From Castor canadensis (lineage: Eukaryota; Chordata; Mammalia; Rodentia; Castoridae): DNA of 64,000 bases. Location: the NCBI RefSeq assembly GCF_047511655.1, contig NC_133397.1, positions 40,562,001-40,626,000 of the forward strand. The letters run 5' to 3'. The number at the start of each line of letters is the position of its first letter. Within the stretch, counting starts at the first letter, position 1. Positions 1 to 12,436 of the stretch are shown here, in pieces. The translations under genes and the position numbers were made by a program. Below the pieces are notes generated by a model. The model was not told where the DNA came from, searched no databases, and saw only the letters and a program-made list of their open reading frames with translations.

Positions 1-1517
1 CTAGGAGGTGGCATATTGAGTCAAAAGAAAGCAAACATTTTTTTTCCTGTTTACCTGCATTTTCTCATTTTTGTACAATGAATATAAGCACTCTTGAAAT
101 ACACAAACAAAACTTAATGTATAGATTAGCAAACACAGAAATCAGGTAAAGAAGAAAAGGGAATAAAAATAAAAGACGGCTGGAAGTATGGCTCAAGTGG
201 GTCCAGGGGCTCCAGGGGCCCCTTGAGGAACTCTGTCTGAGCAGACACTGGCAGAACGAGGAGGAGGGCTTTTTTGAGGGCAAGAAGGCTGAAGGAAAAG
301 TTGGTACAGGAGCAAAGAGAAGGAAGGTGAAGGCTCAAGGGGACCGGGACTGGAGGGCAAGCCTAGAGAGAGGGACGTTATTCATTTGAACTCTGCTGGG
401 ACAAATTTTCTACACTGCAATAATAAAATAAAAGTGGCAACTGGTCTGTGCTATTTAATTAGTAGAAAAGACCAATGAACAGATGATTCGTGATCACTGG
501 GCTAGTGCAATCTATGCAAGTTAACAGTAGGAATTCTCTTCCACTCAACTTTCCCAACCAGGAGTGACCCAGGAGGTTAGGGACTGCTACTAGGTTGAAT
601 GGGTCAAATCCTGATAAAACAGAGCTTAATAGTCAAATCCACAGGTATTCAGGGAAACTTGCTGTGTGCAAGGTATTTGTGCCAGGGCTTCTGACAGATG
701 TTGACAACATTCAGTATAGTGTTGCCTGCGATCAGTTCAGGGCGCCTGCGATCAGTCGTGAAGACAAGGACACAGATTCAGTAAAAGTAACAATATGAGA
801 ATCACATAACAACAACGAAACAAACTGTGACAGAATAGAATTAAACATTAGATGAGTGGCACTGACCTAGTGGGCTTCTGATGAGTTCACAATGAGAAGA
901 AGCTGGGGGGTGGGCTGGGGTGGGAGATGGAGCATAGAGAAAGCTCGGTCAAAGAGAGGTCCAGAGTACAACATGGAGAAGGGCAGGACAAAGAGGCAGG
1001 AGGGAAGAACATGCCGCTCCTCCGTGCTGGAAGTAACAGTGCTTACACCAAAGCTATTTTTTTCTTTAAAATCCTAAAGCTAAAGGGAACCTAGAAAGAC
1101 CCCATGGTTCGTTCCCACTTATCCTAGGCAAAAACAGCTTTTAGCTGATCATGCTGGAAAGAGAAAGGGCCGGTAATAAATTTATGATCTGAAATATCTA
1201 TATATGCATGCATAAAACACAAGCAAAAAATGAAATCACTACACGGGGTGGTAAAATTGTTCTCCCCCCAAAAACTTTGGTGTGTGTGATAGACAGGAAT
1301 ATACTGCCACCAAAAAAGACAGGTGCCTACTGAGGAGGGCAGACACCTTTGTGGATTTGGGAGCAAGGGAAACCTGGAGGCTTCGCCTGTGGCGGGATCA
1401 TCCAACTTGGAAAATTCTAGAATTCTGTAAATACTAGGTTACAAGTTTAGAGGAGAAGGGAGAGAAGTGTGCTGGTAGATGCGGTTGAAGCAAACCCACT
1501 AGGGTTTGGAAAAAAAA
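1..1517. other. Unassigned intronic DNA (probably STPG4 intron 4)
   Basis: Unique-looking, moderately AT-rich sequence. I searched the minus strand for the next STPG4 PG repeats and saw none. No repeat family is recognised. Confidence 0.4.
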
Positions 1518-1812
1518 TTGTTTTTTGAGACAAGGTCTCTCCCCATAGCTGTATAATCCAGATTGCCTGGGACTCAGACTAGCCTCATTTTTTCTCAATA
1601 CTGGGGTTTGAACTCAGAGCCTTATGCTTATTCGGCAGACGCCCAACCACTTAAGCCACTCTGCCAGTTCTCTTTTATGATGGGCTTTTTTTTTTTTTTT
1701 TTTTGAGAGAGGGTCTTGCTTTCATTTTGCCCGGGCTGGCCTCAAACTTCGATCCTCCTGATCTCTGCCTCCCAAATAGCTAGGATTATAGGCATGAGCC
1801 ACCAGTGCCACT
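1518..1812 (-). repeat. B1 / ID / B1 SINE cluster, reverse
   Basis: A reverse B1 (1689-1812, with an 18-T tail at its left) and a reverse ID unit (1595-1670, with 'ctggggtttgaactcagagc') make a B1-ID composite on the minus strand. A second truncated reverse B1 is at 1518-1590. Confidence 0.8.
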
Positions 1813-2815
1813 GTGAGGTATTAAGATGATAGACACTTATTTGGAAATGGGAATTTTGGGAGATGATTAAGGTTAAATGAGGCCAAAAGAATGGGGTCTC
1901 AATGCAAAAGGTCTGTGGCATTATAAGAAAAGAGACACCTGAGCAAGGACACTCTCTGTGCATGTGATGCCCTGGACCATCTGAGGACGGCAGAGAGTCC
2001 ACATCAGCCAGAATGACCTCACCAAATATGGCCATCCAATCTTGAGTTTCCCTGGCCCTCAGCACCTGAATAGGAAAACACTCTTTTTAACTTTATAATT
2101 CTGTGGTATTTAATTATAGCAACAGGAAACAAAAGAAGACACCAACCCACCTTTACATTTTTATTTTTATTTTTTGCTTCAGCTAATTTGGGATGGATTC
2201 TATCACTTGCAATGGAAAAAAGTCCTTTTTCACCACCACCACCCCCCCCACCCCGTTCCCAGTTGAGATGCTATTGTAAGACAGAAGCTCAGGAAATGCT
2301 CCGTACTCACAGCTGGACAGAAAGAAACAGGCTCTGCTGAGGTCAATACCATCGGAAAAGTTATGCGGACTTTTTAAGAAGAAAATTGCCAGGATAGATA
2401 TTTTCTTAAAAATCCCAGTATATCTGTAGCTATATTTTCCAAAACTCTTACCTAGAAGTGAAACTCATCTTTGAGGAACTTGAGACTAGAACCTGCTTTA
2501 ATTATCTTAACTTCCAGATTCTATTCAAGCCAAAATCCGTTTTCTGCTTTATTCAGTCTGATCATGTTTATTAATTATTTTCTCCTCCCCCACGGAATTT
2601 CAAACTGCCAGCTCAGTTCTTAACTGAACTAATTCCTTAAATGCAAAAACAGCTGGAATGATTCAGCATTCGTTCCTTATGCTGGTATTAATGCACTGGG
2701 AATGCCACAGGTCTGATACCCACTTTGAGGACTCTTTTTATCAAATGTGACCAAAACAGACAAGTCACATAATGATCATTTGTACCCGTAAGACTCTTTA
2801 CTGTTTTTCTCTTCT
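1813..2815. other. Unassigned intronic DNA
   Basis: Mixed sequence with a C-rich run near 2240 (cccccccc). I recognise no gene; no repeat family assigned. Confidence 0.35.
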
Positions 2816-2817
2816 TC

Positions 2818-3121
2818 TCCTTATTTATTTATTTATTTACTTACTTACTTATTGGAAGTACTGGAGTTTGAACTCAGGGCCTCAGGCTTGCCAGGCAGTG
2901 GCCCTTTTTGCATTAGTTATTTTTCAAATGGGATCTCACATTTATGTCTGGTCCGGCCTGGACTGTATCCTCCTATTTATGCTTTTCAAGGAGTTAGGAT
3001 GACAGGTGCACACCACCATTGGTCTCTTGAACTTTTGTCTGGGCTGGCCTCGAACCATGATCCTCCCCATCTCTGCTTCCTGAGTAGCTAGAATTACAGG
3101 TGTGAGCTACTCCCACCTGGC
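2818..3121 (-). repeat. B1-ID composite SINE, reverse
   Basis: A (TTTA)n tail at 2818-2855, then a reverse ID half (tactggagtttgaactcagg) and a reverse B1 half ending 'gtgagctactcccacctggc'. Confidence 0.85.
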
Positions 3122-3695
3122 TCTTTCTCTTAATCTTTTTAGGGCTGTCAGGTTTTAAGAAGTACAGAACACCTTGAAATAGTTCTGATAATGAAGAAAA
3201 TCCCACCTTCATTTGACATTGGAAGATTTATTTCCACTAACAGGATACTGTCTTTTTTGCTTTCAAATTTTATATTTTTACAAAATATAAAGACAGTGGA
3301 AGAGAAAGGAAAAAAACAGCCACCTTAGTCACAGTACCTCAGCATAGCTAATAAAAGCACTTTGATCCCATCCCCATTTTAATACACATAATCTTTCTTA
3401 TATTATTTTAATCATAACATATACATTAATTTGTATCCTCAATTTTTCACTACACATTAGATCATGAAGGTTTTGGGTGTTATATCATTTTTACAATGAT
3501 TATATAAATGGCTCCAAAATATTTCTTTGGGTGGATATGTAATAGTCTTTAAAGATTATTTCCTTTCTGCTGGTAATTAAATTGTTACAAATCATCTCTT
3601 AATGATATCTTTGTATAGATTCATATTTCTGTATTAAGATTACCACTTTGGGAGGATTGTCTCAAAGTGGAAATTGCAAGCTAAAAGGCATAAAC
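3122..3695. other. Unassigned AT-rich intronic DNA
   Basis: AT-rich with no recognisable gene. 3360-3680 resembles eroded L1 3' sequence but is too weak to assign. Confidence 0.3.
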
Positions 3696-3696
3696 A

Positions 3697-3797
3697 GGTT
3701 GCTTTGCTTTGCTTTGTTTTGTTTTGACAGTGCTGGGAACTGAACCCAGGATTTTGCACATGCTAGGCAAGTGCTCTACCAGAGAGCTCAGTACATA
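3697..3797 (-). repeat. ID SINE, reverse
   Basis: Tail (GCTTT)n/(GTTTT)n followed by reverse ID body with B-box complement 'gaactgaacccaggatttt' and 'tgctaggcaagtgctctacc'. Confidence 0.85.
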
Positions 3798-4734
3798 CTG
3801 CCAAACCACTTTCCACAGGGTTGCACTGACATATAGTCCCACCAGTAACAGAAAGCACTCTTCTGGAGTTTCTGGAGTCTTCATGTCAAGCAGATCTTGG
3901 GGGAAAAAAGATTGAGAAAAATAGAACCTTCCTTACTCCATGTTGTCCTAATAGGAAGACTAAATAAAGCCATCAGTTGCCCCAATATGTCCAAAGAAGT
4001 TGTGCAGAATATCTAATACCCTAAAGCCCACAGTTGGAAACACATTTAGGAGGCGATAAAATCCTTCTGTGTTTTTAAGATCAAGAGATTTGTTTAGGTC
4101 ATTTAGTTAAAGGGAGGGAAAAGAAACCATAAACTTTGCCTTTTTCACTTCTCTTGGATGAGACTGACCAGGGTGTACGGCAGTTTGTTTTCCTCTTTAG
4201 AAGCAGCTTGGTACGGGGAAACTGCACCTTTGGTCTTGGGATGCACAGGATGTGGGCTATCAATGTTCTAAAAGTAAATGGTGGCCAGGAAGAGTTTCCA
4301 ACACAGCTTTCTTTTCTCATGTGTGAGAAAAGCCCTTTTATTTATGGAGGACGTACCCTCTCCCCAAGAATGTTCACGTACATACACTCTCGCAGTCAGT
4401 CATACTCGTGGACAGACATTTCTGTTGACTCATTATGGTTATTTTAACAATAACAGAAATAGCCAATAAGCATACCATTCTAAATCTGTAATTTGAGGCT
4501 AAAAATCATTTCCAACCAGATAAACACCTTACCAGCAGCTTCTCCTGAGAGCCACCTGCACTGTGGAAATAAAATGTAATGATTCACCAACAGAATCCCT
4601 GACACAGAATAAGAAGCCTGCAATGAGTTTTTGTTTGTGTTTTAAAAACGAGTAACAGTGACTGCTCCACACTGAGAGGACTTAGGACACATAAGATCTT
4701 AGAGGATTTCCAAGTTTAAAGTTAATTTACTTTT
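3798..4734. other. Unassigned intronic DNA
   Basis: No gene or repeat recognised. A 103-codon plus-strand frame at 4136-4447 has no known family and no splice or start support. Confidence 0.35.
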
Positions 4735-4815
4735 CTTCTTTTTGGCTCTGGGAATGGAACCCAGGGTCTTGGGCATTCCAAGCAAGTATTCTACCATGGC
4801 TATATCTTAGCCCCA
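4735..4815 (-). repeat. ID SINE, reverse, old
   Basis: Reverse ID body (gaatggaacccagggtcttg, 'caagcaagtattctacca') with a degraded tail on its left; several differences from the consensus. A short (CAAA)n run lies at 4843-4863. Confidence 0.7.
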
Positions 4816-4863
4816 TTAATGTGCTTTTTAGAACCAAAACACAAACAAACAAACAAACAAAAA

Positions 4864-6770
4864 ACGCCACATAGCTTATAATGCATAACTAATAAACAAA
4901 CTTCAGTGTGCTCTTTCTCACAGATCACAGAAAGACAGAAGAAGAGGTGGGCAACCCATATGTATCTTTTATAACTTGCCTTGTTCTAGAAAGGGCAAAG
5001 GGAACCTGGCAAACGTTTGTAGGTCTGTGCTACATTGCACCTGATCTACAGGTCAGATTTCTGATGACTGTAGGTTTCATATGCCAACAAAGAGGGAACC
5101 TGTCCTAAGTCAACAGGGTTCAAGTGACAGCATGGCCTTACCACGCAACAAAATACAAAACACATTTTAGACAAACTAGAGAGTTAAAAGTTTTTTTAAT
5201 CAAAATTTAAAAATAGAATAAAATTAAAGTGAACACCATATCTCTAGAGGAAACATTTGTAAGTGATGAGAGGAATTTTTTAAGAAAGGGAACGATACAT
5301 ATTTCATTCATTCGACACATTTGAGCGCTGTATGAAGTGCTGAGTAGTGATGAATGAATCAGACACAGTCCCTCTGTCATGAGACCTACATTCAGGAGGT
5401 AATGACAGACTACTAAATTTGAAGACAAACATTTTTTACACTTTAACTTTCTGTATAAATAAAACTAAAAAAAGGGAGGTGGGCGAGAACTCCTGAAAAC
5501 TTCAGCAAATACAGGTGTTAATAGCCCTTTACTATAGAGTTTATACGAATTACAACCAGAACAAAATAACACTAAAACTTCACCCAATAAATAATTGGGC
5601 AAAGACTATGACCATAAAGTATATAGAAAGGATCACAAGTACCTGGCTAACAAATAATTAGAAGGTAGAGCTTCAGATCAATCTAACATATTAAGTTAGA
5701 ATAATGGGATTTTACTATCAGATTAGCAAATAGTTTAAATAATAATAAAAATGTATAGAGATTTAGAGAAATGCTCTTGTCATTGCTGGTGCAATATGCA
5801 TGAAGCCCTTATGCATGATCTCTACCTAGTAAATCCCATTAGTGACAATACACAACAAATGATTCCTAAATGTAGAAAAGAATTTTATGCAAGTCTGATC
5901 ACAATGTTAGCGTTTTCATCTTAGTTATCAGTACCAAAGTTCTTGCATAACGAGATCATGTATCTGTGCAAAAGTTGTCATAACATGAAAGAACTGTCCA
6001 ATGTGCTGCCCACAGACCTGTAAATGAGATCCTCTCCAAGTGTCTCTCTGCATAACTGCAAAACCACCATTGCAGACAGGCGGGTGTCTTTTCCTCCCTC
6101 AGTTTTAAGTGATTATCCAACAATACTGCAAATGAAATGCAAATTCACTTCAAAGTGAAAGTGCACATTTTACCTCAAAATACAGAATTTCACGAAGTTG
6201 ATGAGAGTGAGGAAGAACCTAAATCACAAGGAAAGACTGGCCAATGAGAACCTTGCAAAGTTAGATTTGTTAACAGCGAAGAGGAGAAGTCAGACAAGGA
6301 CTGACACTTCACAAAAGAACTATTTAAATCATTAAAGTATTAAGAGATGCTTTGGGGAAAACTAATACAACTTCAATTTTTTTTTCTAAAATCCATTTTC
6401 TTCAACTTTGTTCTAAAATTTCATTTGAATGTCAAACATCCAATGAAAGATGTCACAATACTATCATACAATATTGTTGAAAAAATTAAAATCAACACAC
6501 GTCTTTTTTTTAATCTAAGAGTTAGTGTAGAGTTGCAGGGATGAGATATATTCCTAATTTTTAGTTTAAGTTTTCAAGTGAAATCTAAATCAAACTTTGA
6601 CTACTGGGAAATAGTTATTCCATTTAAAGAGGGGGTCACTTAACAGATAGATGCTTACTGCATGATGATAGAATAACTTATTTACCCAGTAAAAATTAAG
6701 TTGAAAAGGATTTTTAATAACATGAAAGTAAAAGATATATTAACTAAAAAGGGGACAAAGAAGCATAGTG
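4864..6770. other. Unassigned AT-rich intronic DNA
   Basis: About 1.9 kb with no recognised gene. 5295-5410 looks like an ancient dispersed repeat of the type 'attcattc..acatttgagcgctgtatgaagtgctgag', family not assigned. Confidence 0.35.
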
Positions 6771-6771
6771 C

Positions 6772-6868
6772 AGGGCTGGCAGAGTGGCTCGAGTGGTAGA
6801 GTGTTTGTCTAGCAAGTGTGAGACCCTGAGTTCAAATCCCAGCACCACAAAAAACCCCCAAAAACCCT
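6772..6868 (+). repeat. ID SINE, forward
   Basis: Near-consensus ID: gggctggcagagtggctcg (A-box region) and gagttcaaatcccagcacca (B box), ending in an A/C-rich tail. Confidence 0.9.
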
Positions 6869-8003
6869 GTAATGCACCATAATCAGAACTATGTTTTTAA
6901 AATTGAGGGCAAAAGGGAAGAAAATTAACAAATTGGCTTGTGAGTAATGAGTTTTTAATGTAATTTTCTGTATTTTTCGAATTTTCTCAGTTTTTATTCA
7001 CTCATTTTACCGTAGCTTTTTACATTTTTCATATATTTTTACTTAAGTTTTAGGACTTTTTATTAAATTAATAGAGAAATACAGTTTGAATAAACAAATG
7101 GTAGCAGAACCCTTATAATGAAAAAGAAATCTGGTCCCAGTTCTTTCTGACTTTGTTCTCTGAGACAACCTTTTCTTCTTTTCTGAGAGTGTGGAGCATC
7201 CAAACACAGAAGAGCAAGCACAGCACTTCACTGCACTGGCACCTTCCTGACCCCCACACACAACCAGCACGCTCAGAAACGATGAGTGCAAAACAACTTT
7301 TACTCTTAGCTGTTCTTCTGGTAGTTCTCTTATTGCTAAATAGCATGTTCTTCTTGTTATTTTCTAATTTATATTTTAGAAGTTATTTATTGACTGCTTC
7401 CTGAAATAAATGAGAATGTGTCTCTCTCGCTCTCTTCATTCCTGTCAATTCTTTCTCTTCATTCACTCAAAATAGTATTTTAAGTCACTAATCAATTTTT
7501 TACTAAACAAATATTTTCCCTTGCAGAGTCAAGTTATGTCCTATGATTTCTTTCCTGGGTAGTCTTTTGTTTTACCTGGAGTTAATAAATGCCTTCTTTT
7601 TACTCACACATTTTACTATACGTATTTTCTTAATTTCACCCCTTCTGATGTAGAAGCAGCCCTCCTAGAGTTCTCTGCTTTCCTCTCAATATTGGTTGGT
7701 TTTTCTCTCAGCCTGCTACAGTGGTCAACTTGGGACATCTCTAACCTTCCAGAAGAATTCACTTTCCCTTGGACTCTATGCCTTCGTCTTTCTGGATTTA
7801 TTCCCCTGTCTTGCTATGTTTTATCATTTGTGCCATCTTTTTAAAGAGTATGTAGGATGTAATTTTATGCATTTTTGCATATTTGAAAATGTTTTTATTT
7901 TATTTTCACAATTGATAGTTTGGTTGAACATAGAATCCTAAATTGAAAATAATTTTTTCTTTCTCATTTCTCTGTGGATAGTAATTATATATTTTTATTC
8001 TTC
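6869..8003. other. AT-rich intronic DNA, possibly old antisense L1
   Basis: 7620-8000 and 8100-8215 resemble eroded antisense L1 coding sequence (T-rich, with phrases such as 'atagaatcctaaattgaaaataatttt'). The rest is unassigned. No coding potential. Confidence 0.3.
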
Positions 8004-8096
8004 TTTTTTTTTTTTTTTTCGGTAGTACTGGGATTTGAACTCAAGGCCTCACACTTGCTAGGCAGGTACTCTACCACTTGAGCCATAGTGCTAGTC
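8004..8096 (-). repeat. ID SINE, reverse
   Basis: T-tract at 8005-8019, then ggtagtactgggatttgaac, tgctaggcaggtactctacc and 'acttgagccatagtgctagtcc': a clear reverse ID. Confidence 0.88.
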
Positions 8097-8319
8097 CATA
8101 TATTTTTTAAAAATCTTCCCTTTCTGTTCATCGAATTCTGTTTTCAGTCAGGTTTTTATCCTCTGTAGTTTATCCCAAACTCTTATTCATCTTAGAGATT
8201 TTTCTCACATGCCTAGTAAAAGGTCTGGGTATATGGCTGGGATACATTGAGATTGCAGCTGAATGGCAATCCAGGTTCTTCCTGGGGTAGCCTCAGGACA
8301 TTGTTCTGAGGAGCAGAAC

Positions 8320-8570
8320 TTTTTCCTTCCTCCCTCCCATCCTTCCTTCCCTCCCTTCCCCCTGCTCTGTGTTGGAGATTGAACCCAGGACCCTTTGCAA
8401 GTAAGGCAAGCACTGTACCACTGAGCTATACTTTAGTATATATTTACATTTTTAAGAGGTTGGGTCTCACTATGTTTCCGAGGCTAGCCCCAAACCCCTA
8501 CATTGAAGCCATCCTTCTGCTTCAGCTACCAAGTGGCTGGGATTATAGGTGTGTGCCATTGTGCCAACTG
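8320..8570 (-). repeat. ID plus B1 SINE units, reverse
   Basis: A pyrimidine tail (TTCC/CCTT repeats, 8320-8362) leads into a reverse ID (8366-8430, classic subtype with 'accactgagctata'), then a reverse B1 (8450-8570). Confidence 0.75.
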
Positions 8571-8814
8571 CACCAATCTTTTGTCCATGGGGCAAATGTC
8601 CAATGGCCAGCATTTTCCACATGGGGAAAGGATTGCCTCTGTATACAGTGCTAATTCATTCCCTGGTTTTGAACCTTATGCTTCTCTTTACCTTTCCTTC
8701 AAGTCCCTAGACTCCCTGTAGTTCGAAGGGACAAATGGCACAATACTGACAGTAGGCTTCAGCCCCAGATCAACTCCCTCCTGTCTACAGACATTAAGCA
8801 AGGTCATGCTCAGT

Positions 8815-9042
8815 GCCTAGGACAGCTTAGAGCATAGGTTCTGAGGTCACGGACAGGGTCTGTCTGGAATTTACCTCTTAATGACCATGTGACCTCAGGC
8901 AATTAACTTCCATTTCCTGGTCTACCACAAAATGATGACCAGTAAATACAGTCTTACCAAGTCGTGAGGATTAAATGAGACAGTCTATGCCAGGCATTGA
9001 GCATTGTGCCTGGCATCAGAAAACACTCAGTAAATGGCAGCC
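8815..9042 (+). repeat. MIR element, forward
   Basis: Shows the MIR core and 3' part in order: ttctgaggtcacggac, 'gaccatgtgacctcaggcaa', gaggattaaatgagacag, 'ggcattgagcattgtgcctggc', 'acactcagtaaatggc'. Confidence 0.85.
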
Positions 9043-10790
9043 AAAATCATTACCAACTTCAACCCCAAAAGAACAGGTGGTTTATGAAGTTTCTTCCAGT
9101 TCTAAGAGTACTTAACTGTTCCATGACTTCGATGTTAATTTCTAGAACAATTAAACTGAATGATATAATCAACCAAATGAGTTGTTCAAACAAAAGCTGC
9201 ATGACACGTTACCATGGCATTTATCACAAGAAGGTTTAAGACAAGTTCTCCTATCAATCATTGTTCCTTTACCAAAACTCACACTGCAGGCCATCCTCTC
9301 CCGTTGCTGGGATCAAAAGAACTTGTTCTCTGCAGTTCACAGGTTCATGGAGCTAAACCAAACCCACAAGTCTGCTCTGGGAATGCCTGTTTAGGACAGA
9401 CATGAGTCACAGCCAATTTTCTGTACCTTAGAACATTTTCCACGAAAGTATTCATTTTCATTTTTTTGAAGTACAAGATGTTCCAAATGAGTGAATCACT
9501 TTTACTTCTACAATGGAATGAAGGGGGTGATACCAAAGAAAATGGCAGTGCAAGGACCTCCAAAAGTCTTCTCCAGAAAACCAACATTCAGAGTACTGGA
9601 AAACAGTATGAGGATCAACTACCTTGTGCTATTTCACGCAGCAGGCTGCTGTCCTGCAGGGTCCCTACCTGAACTGAAAGCAAATGTGTATCTTGTGCTG
9701 CTCTTCAGAATAGTAAACAAATCACTATTAACTTGCAGCATTTATTGAAAGCATGTATTTTAAAGAAAATACAGTACCACTCAGTGAGTGGAGGGTGGGG
9801 GGGACCTGAGTCTCCACTGCTGTCAAAGCCAACACAACACCTGCCTTTATCTCCATTCCTTTCCCATCCAATAAAATAGCATTAACACCCCCCCAACACA
9901 CACCTACCTAAACACACACTAACGCAGTAGGCAAAAAGGGACAATAGCCAACAAGAGATGATGACATGTTTTTCAGAAGATGTAAAGCATCAAAAAAGGA
10001 GCCACTTCCAAGTTTAGAGGGAAGGGAAACACTGGAGGATGTGATGTACAGATATGGTGACCATACACCAAGAAACACCTAAGAGCATGGTGATGGAATG
10101 TCCAGGGAACACTGTGCACCAAGCTAGGAAGCACCCAGCTTTGATTGCAAGAGGACAACAAAATGTTCCAGAAGGGATATACCAGAGGAGAAAAAGATAA
10201 AAGCAACTGATCACTTATCTGATGCATTTAAAGATTGTTGAGAAGAATTTAGAGTTCTCTTGAGAAGTGCCATCCTTAACAAACCAAGCAAACCAAAATT
10301 AGTTGTTAACTCCAAGAAAACAAAAAGTTCAAGAAATCTCATTGTAATATACAATTTAAAATATTATCTCTGACTTGACAGGAAGCAAAATTGGAATGTA
10401 TCAAACACTATCTGTTGACATAAAAATGTGATGTAACTCTTGGGAGGGGAGGGGCTTACGTGTGAGGAGTTTGGAGAGCTGTAGGCTTGTATTCCATGCA
10501 GAGAATTATAAGATAATTAACAAGAATAAAGCAGTAATTATGTAAGGCTGGGTTTTTTTTCTTAGAAATATGGATGAAAATGCTAAAATGACTAAAAGAG
10601 TGGAAGGTGATTTCCCTCACAAGGAGGTGTCAGGCCTCCTGCTGCTTGTTAGGATTCATGCTACCTACCAAATGACATTTAACCACATATAGGTAGTTTG
10701 GGTGAGAACAAAAGTGTTTTTAAAAAGCATACTTTATCTTTTTCTTTTTTCAACCTGATGGGCTGTCAGACACTGGCATTGCATAAGGAA
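9043..10790. other. Unassigned intronic DNA
   Basis: No gene or repeat recognised with confidence. Overlapping short frames at 9182-9748 lack homology and codon structure of a gene. Confidence 0.35.
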
Positions 10791-10794
10791 CAAC

Positions 10795-11025
10795 ATTTTT
10801 TAAAGCAATTAATTTTTTACTTTGATAAATAAAAACTGTCATACGTATCACGTACACACTGTGGAATGGCTAAATCAAACCATTTAATTAACATAGGCAC
10901 CACCTCACACAGTTACCATTTTTTCTGTGAGAACACTTAAAGTCTATTCTCTTGATTATTTTCAATAGTACAAAGCATTGTCATTAACAATAGTCACAGT
11001 AAATCCCTTGAACTTAAAAAAAAAT
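10795..11025 (+). mobile_element. Ancient L1 3'-UTR fragment
   Basis: Contains the typical old L1 3' phrases: 'aaccatttaattaacatagg', caccacctcaca, gagaacacttaaagtctatt, ctcttgattattttcaa, 'cattaacaatagtcac', cccttgaactt. Confidence 0.75.
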
Positions 11026-11337
11026 TAAAGAGTCAGACATTTTCTTCTGTAACTTGCCACAAATGGGCTGATTACTCTGAATTTCCTGGCATATCATCAG
11101 ATATACTTTAGGTATACCTTATATCGATCACATTAATCACTCACAGGTTTTTGTCATGATAAGCAAAACGCTTATATTAAAAGGAATCACTGTATAGTTT
11201 AAACATCAGATTCATCACGAGTTAACTGTCTATGTTATACTTACAGGAGTGAAGTAGTTTGGTGGGAATCTTTGAACTGTAGAACGAAATACAAAGCTCC
11301 TATATTAAAAAAGAAAAGAAAAAATGGTCTTCTAAAT

Positions 11338-11436
11338 CCCTTTTTATGAATTTTTATTAGCACATATTAATTGCCAAAGGGATCTTGCAATATTTCCATA
11401 CATGCATATAATGGGCTTTGACTAAGCTTACACTCA
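11338..11436 (-). mobile_element. L1 3' end fragment, reverse
   Basis: tttttattagcacatattaa, 'gggatcttgcaatatttcca' and 'catgcatataatgggctttga' match the 3' end of rodent-lineage L1s in reverse. Confidence 0.6.
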
Positions 11437-11442
11437 AATCTT

Positions 11443-11630
11443 TGTGTGTGTGTGTGGTACTAAGTTTGAACTCAGGGCCTACCTTTTTTTTTTTTTTTTT
11501 TTGGTGATGGGTTTTTTTCAAGATAGGGTCTTGCAAACTATTTGCCAGGGCTGGCTTCTAACCATGATCCTCCTGATCTCTGCCTCCTGAGTAGCTAAGA
11601 TTACAGTCGTGAGCCACTGGTACCTGGCTA
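11443..11630 (-). repeat. B1-ID composite SINE, reverse, truncated ID half
   Basis: A (TG)n run and a shortened reverse ID piece (gtactaagtttgaactcagg) are followed by a T-run and a full reverse B1 to 'gagccactggtacctggc'. Confidence 0.8.
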
Positions 11631-11679
11631 AATTTACTCTCAAATCTTAAATTAAATTAACAATAGGAATCTGCTCAGT

Positions 11680-12003
11680 GCTGTGGTTCAATACAGAGAT
11701 TCTGGAAGTTGGCTACTTGGTTTCAAATTGTCTTTCACAGCACTCTCTACAATCTGTGCTGCTAACAACCTAACTTCTCCTAGACTGAGTTCTACAACGA
11801 GGCAAAAAATAAGCATTTGTGGATGATAAGCTGATAGAACCTTAGCTTTCTGTCCTGGACAACTCGCCTGCCTCAGGTTTTTACATCTGCTATTTGGAAA
11901 TGATTGCAAAACCCACTTTGACAGGGTTGTTGGGACAAATCTACATAAAATTACAGTGTCTAGCACCAAGCAAGTGTGCCAAAATGCTAATTATTATTAT
12001 AAG
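11680..12003 (+). repeat. MIR element, forward, diverged
   Basis: 'tctggaagttggctacttgg' through acatctgctatttggaaatg, gacagggttgttgggacaa, 'gtgtctagcaccaagcaagtg' fit MIR in order. Confidence 0.6.
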
Positions 12004-12371
12004 GAAGAACTTCTGGATAAGAAGGATGTTGGAACAGGCAATTTAATAGGGTAGAATTTTTTTTTCCTTTCTTTAAAAGCAAACATTTTGCTTGATTAAA
12101 AATGATCTGAACTTAACCTAGCAAGAATGCTAAAGCACAGATTCTGTGTTGTGAATACTTGGATGACCGTTATGTTATTCTTGTACTAAACCCACTTTTT
12201 AAAGTGAAGATCTTGTTAAATTATTCCCTAGCTCTTGTTAAATATTTAAAAATGCTAATCTGGATATGAGGTGCATAGATGAGGTTTAAAAGCCGTAAGT
12301 ATTGGTATTTAAGTACCTGTAGAAGGGCATGAGTGAAATGTTTGAGAGTAAATCAGTAAGTATATAATTAC
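12004..12371. other. Unassigned sequence next to STPG4 exon 4
   Basis: Starts the intron after exon 4 (donor at 12371-12366). AT-rich; no repeat recognised. Confidence 0.4.
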
Positions 12372-12436
12372 CTGGACACGTACTTGGGAACTGGTGTAGG
12401 AAGTATATCGTATTGCCCCGGGGCAAGCTGAAGTGA
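12372..12436 (-). CDS. STPG4: STPG4 coding exon 4 (65 nt)
   Basis: Encodes [20 protein letters not shown] and S plus two bases of an Arg codon; contains a second PG repeat (APGQYDI). The acceptor is CCTTGTATATAG and the donor GTAATT. It joins exon 3 in phase 0 and lies 12.5 kb from it. It was too short to stand out as an ORF and was found by matching the expected continuation of the protein. Confidence 0.9.

Noticed and set aside
6772..6868. ID elements as tRNA genes
   Set aside because: They keep A- and B-box-like parts but lack a tRNA fold and carry A-rich tails and target-site duplications, so they are tRNA-derived SINEs.
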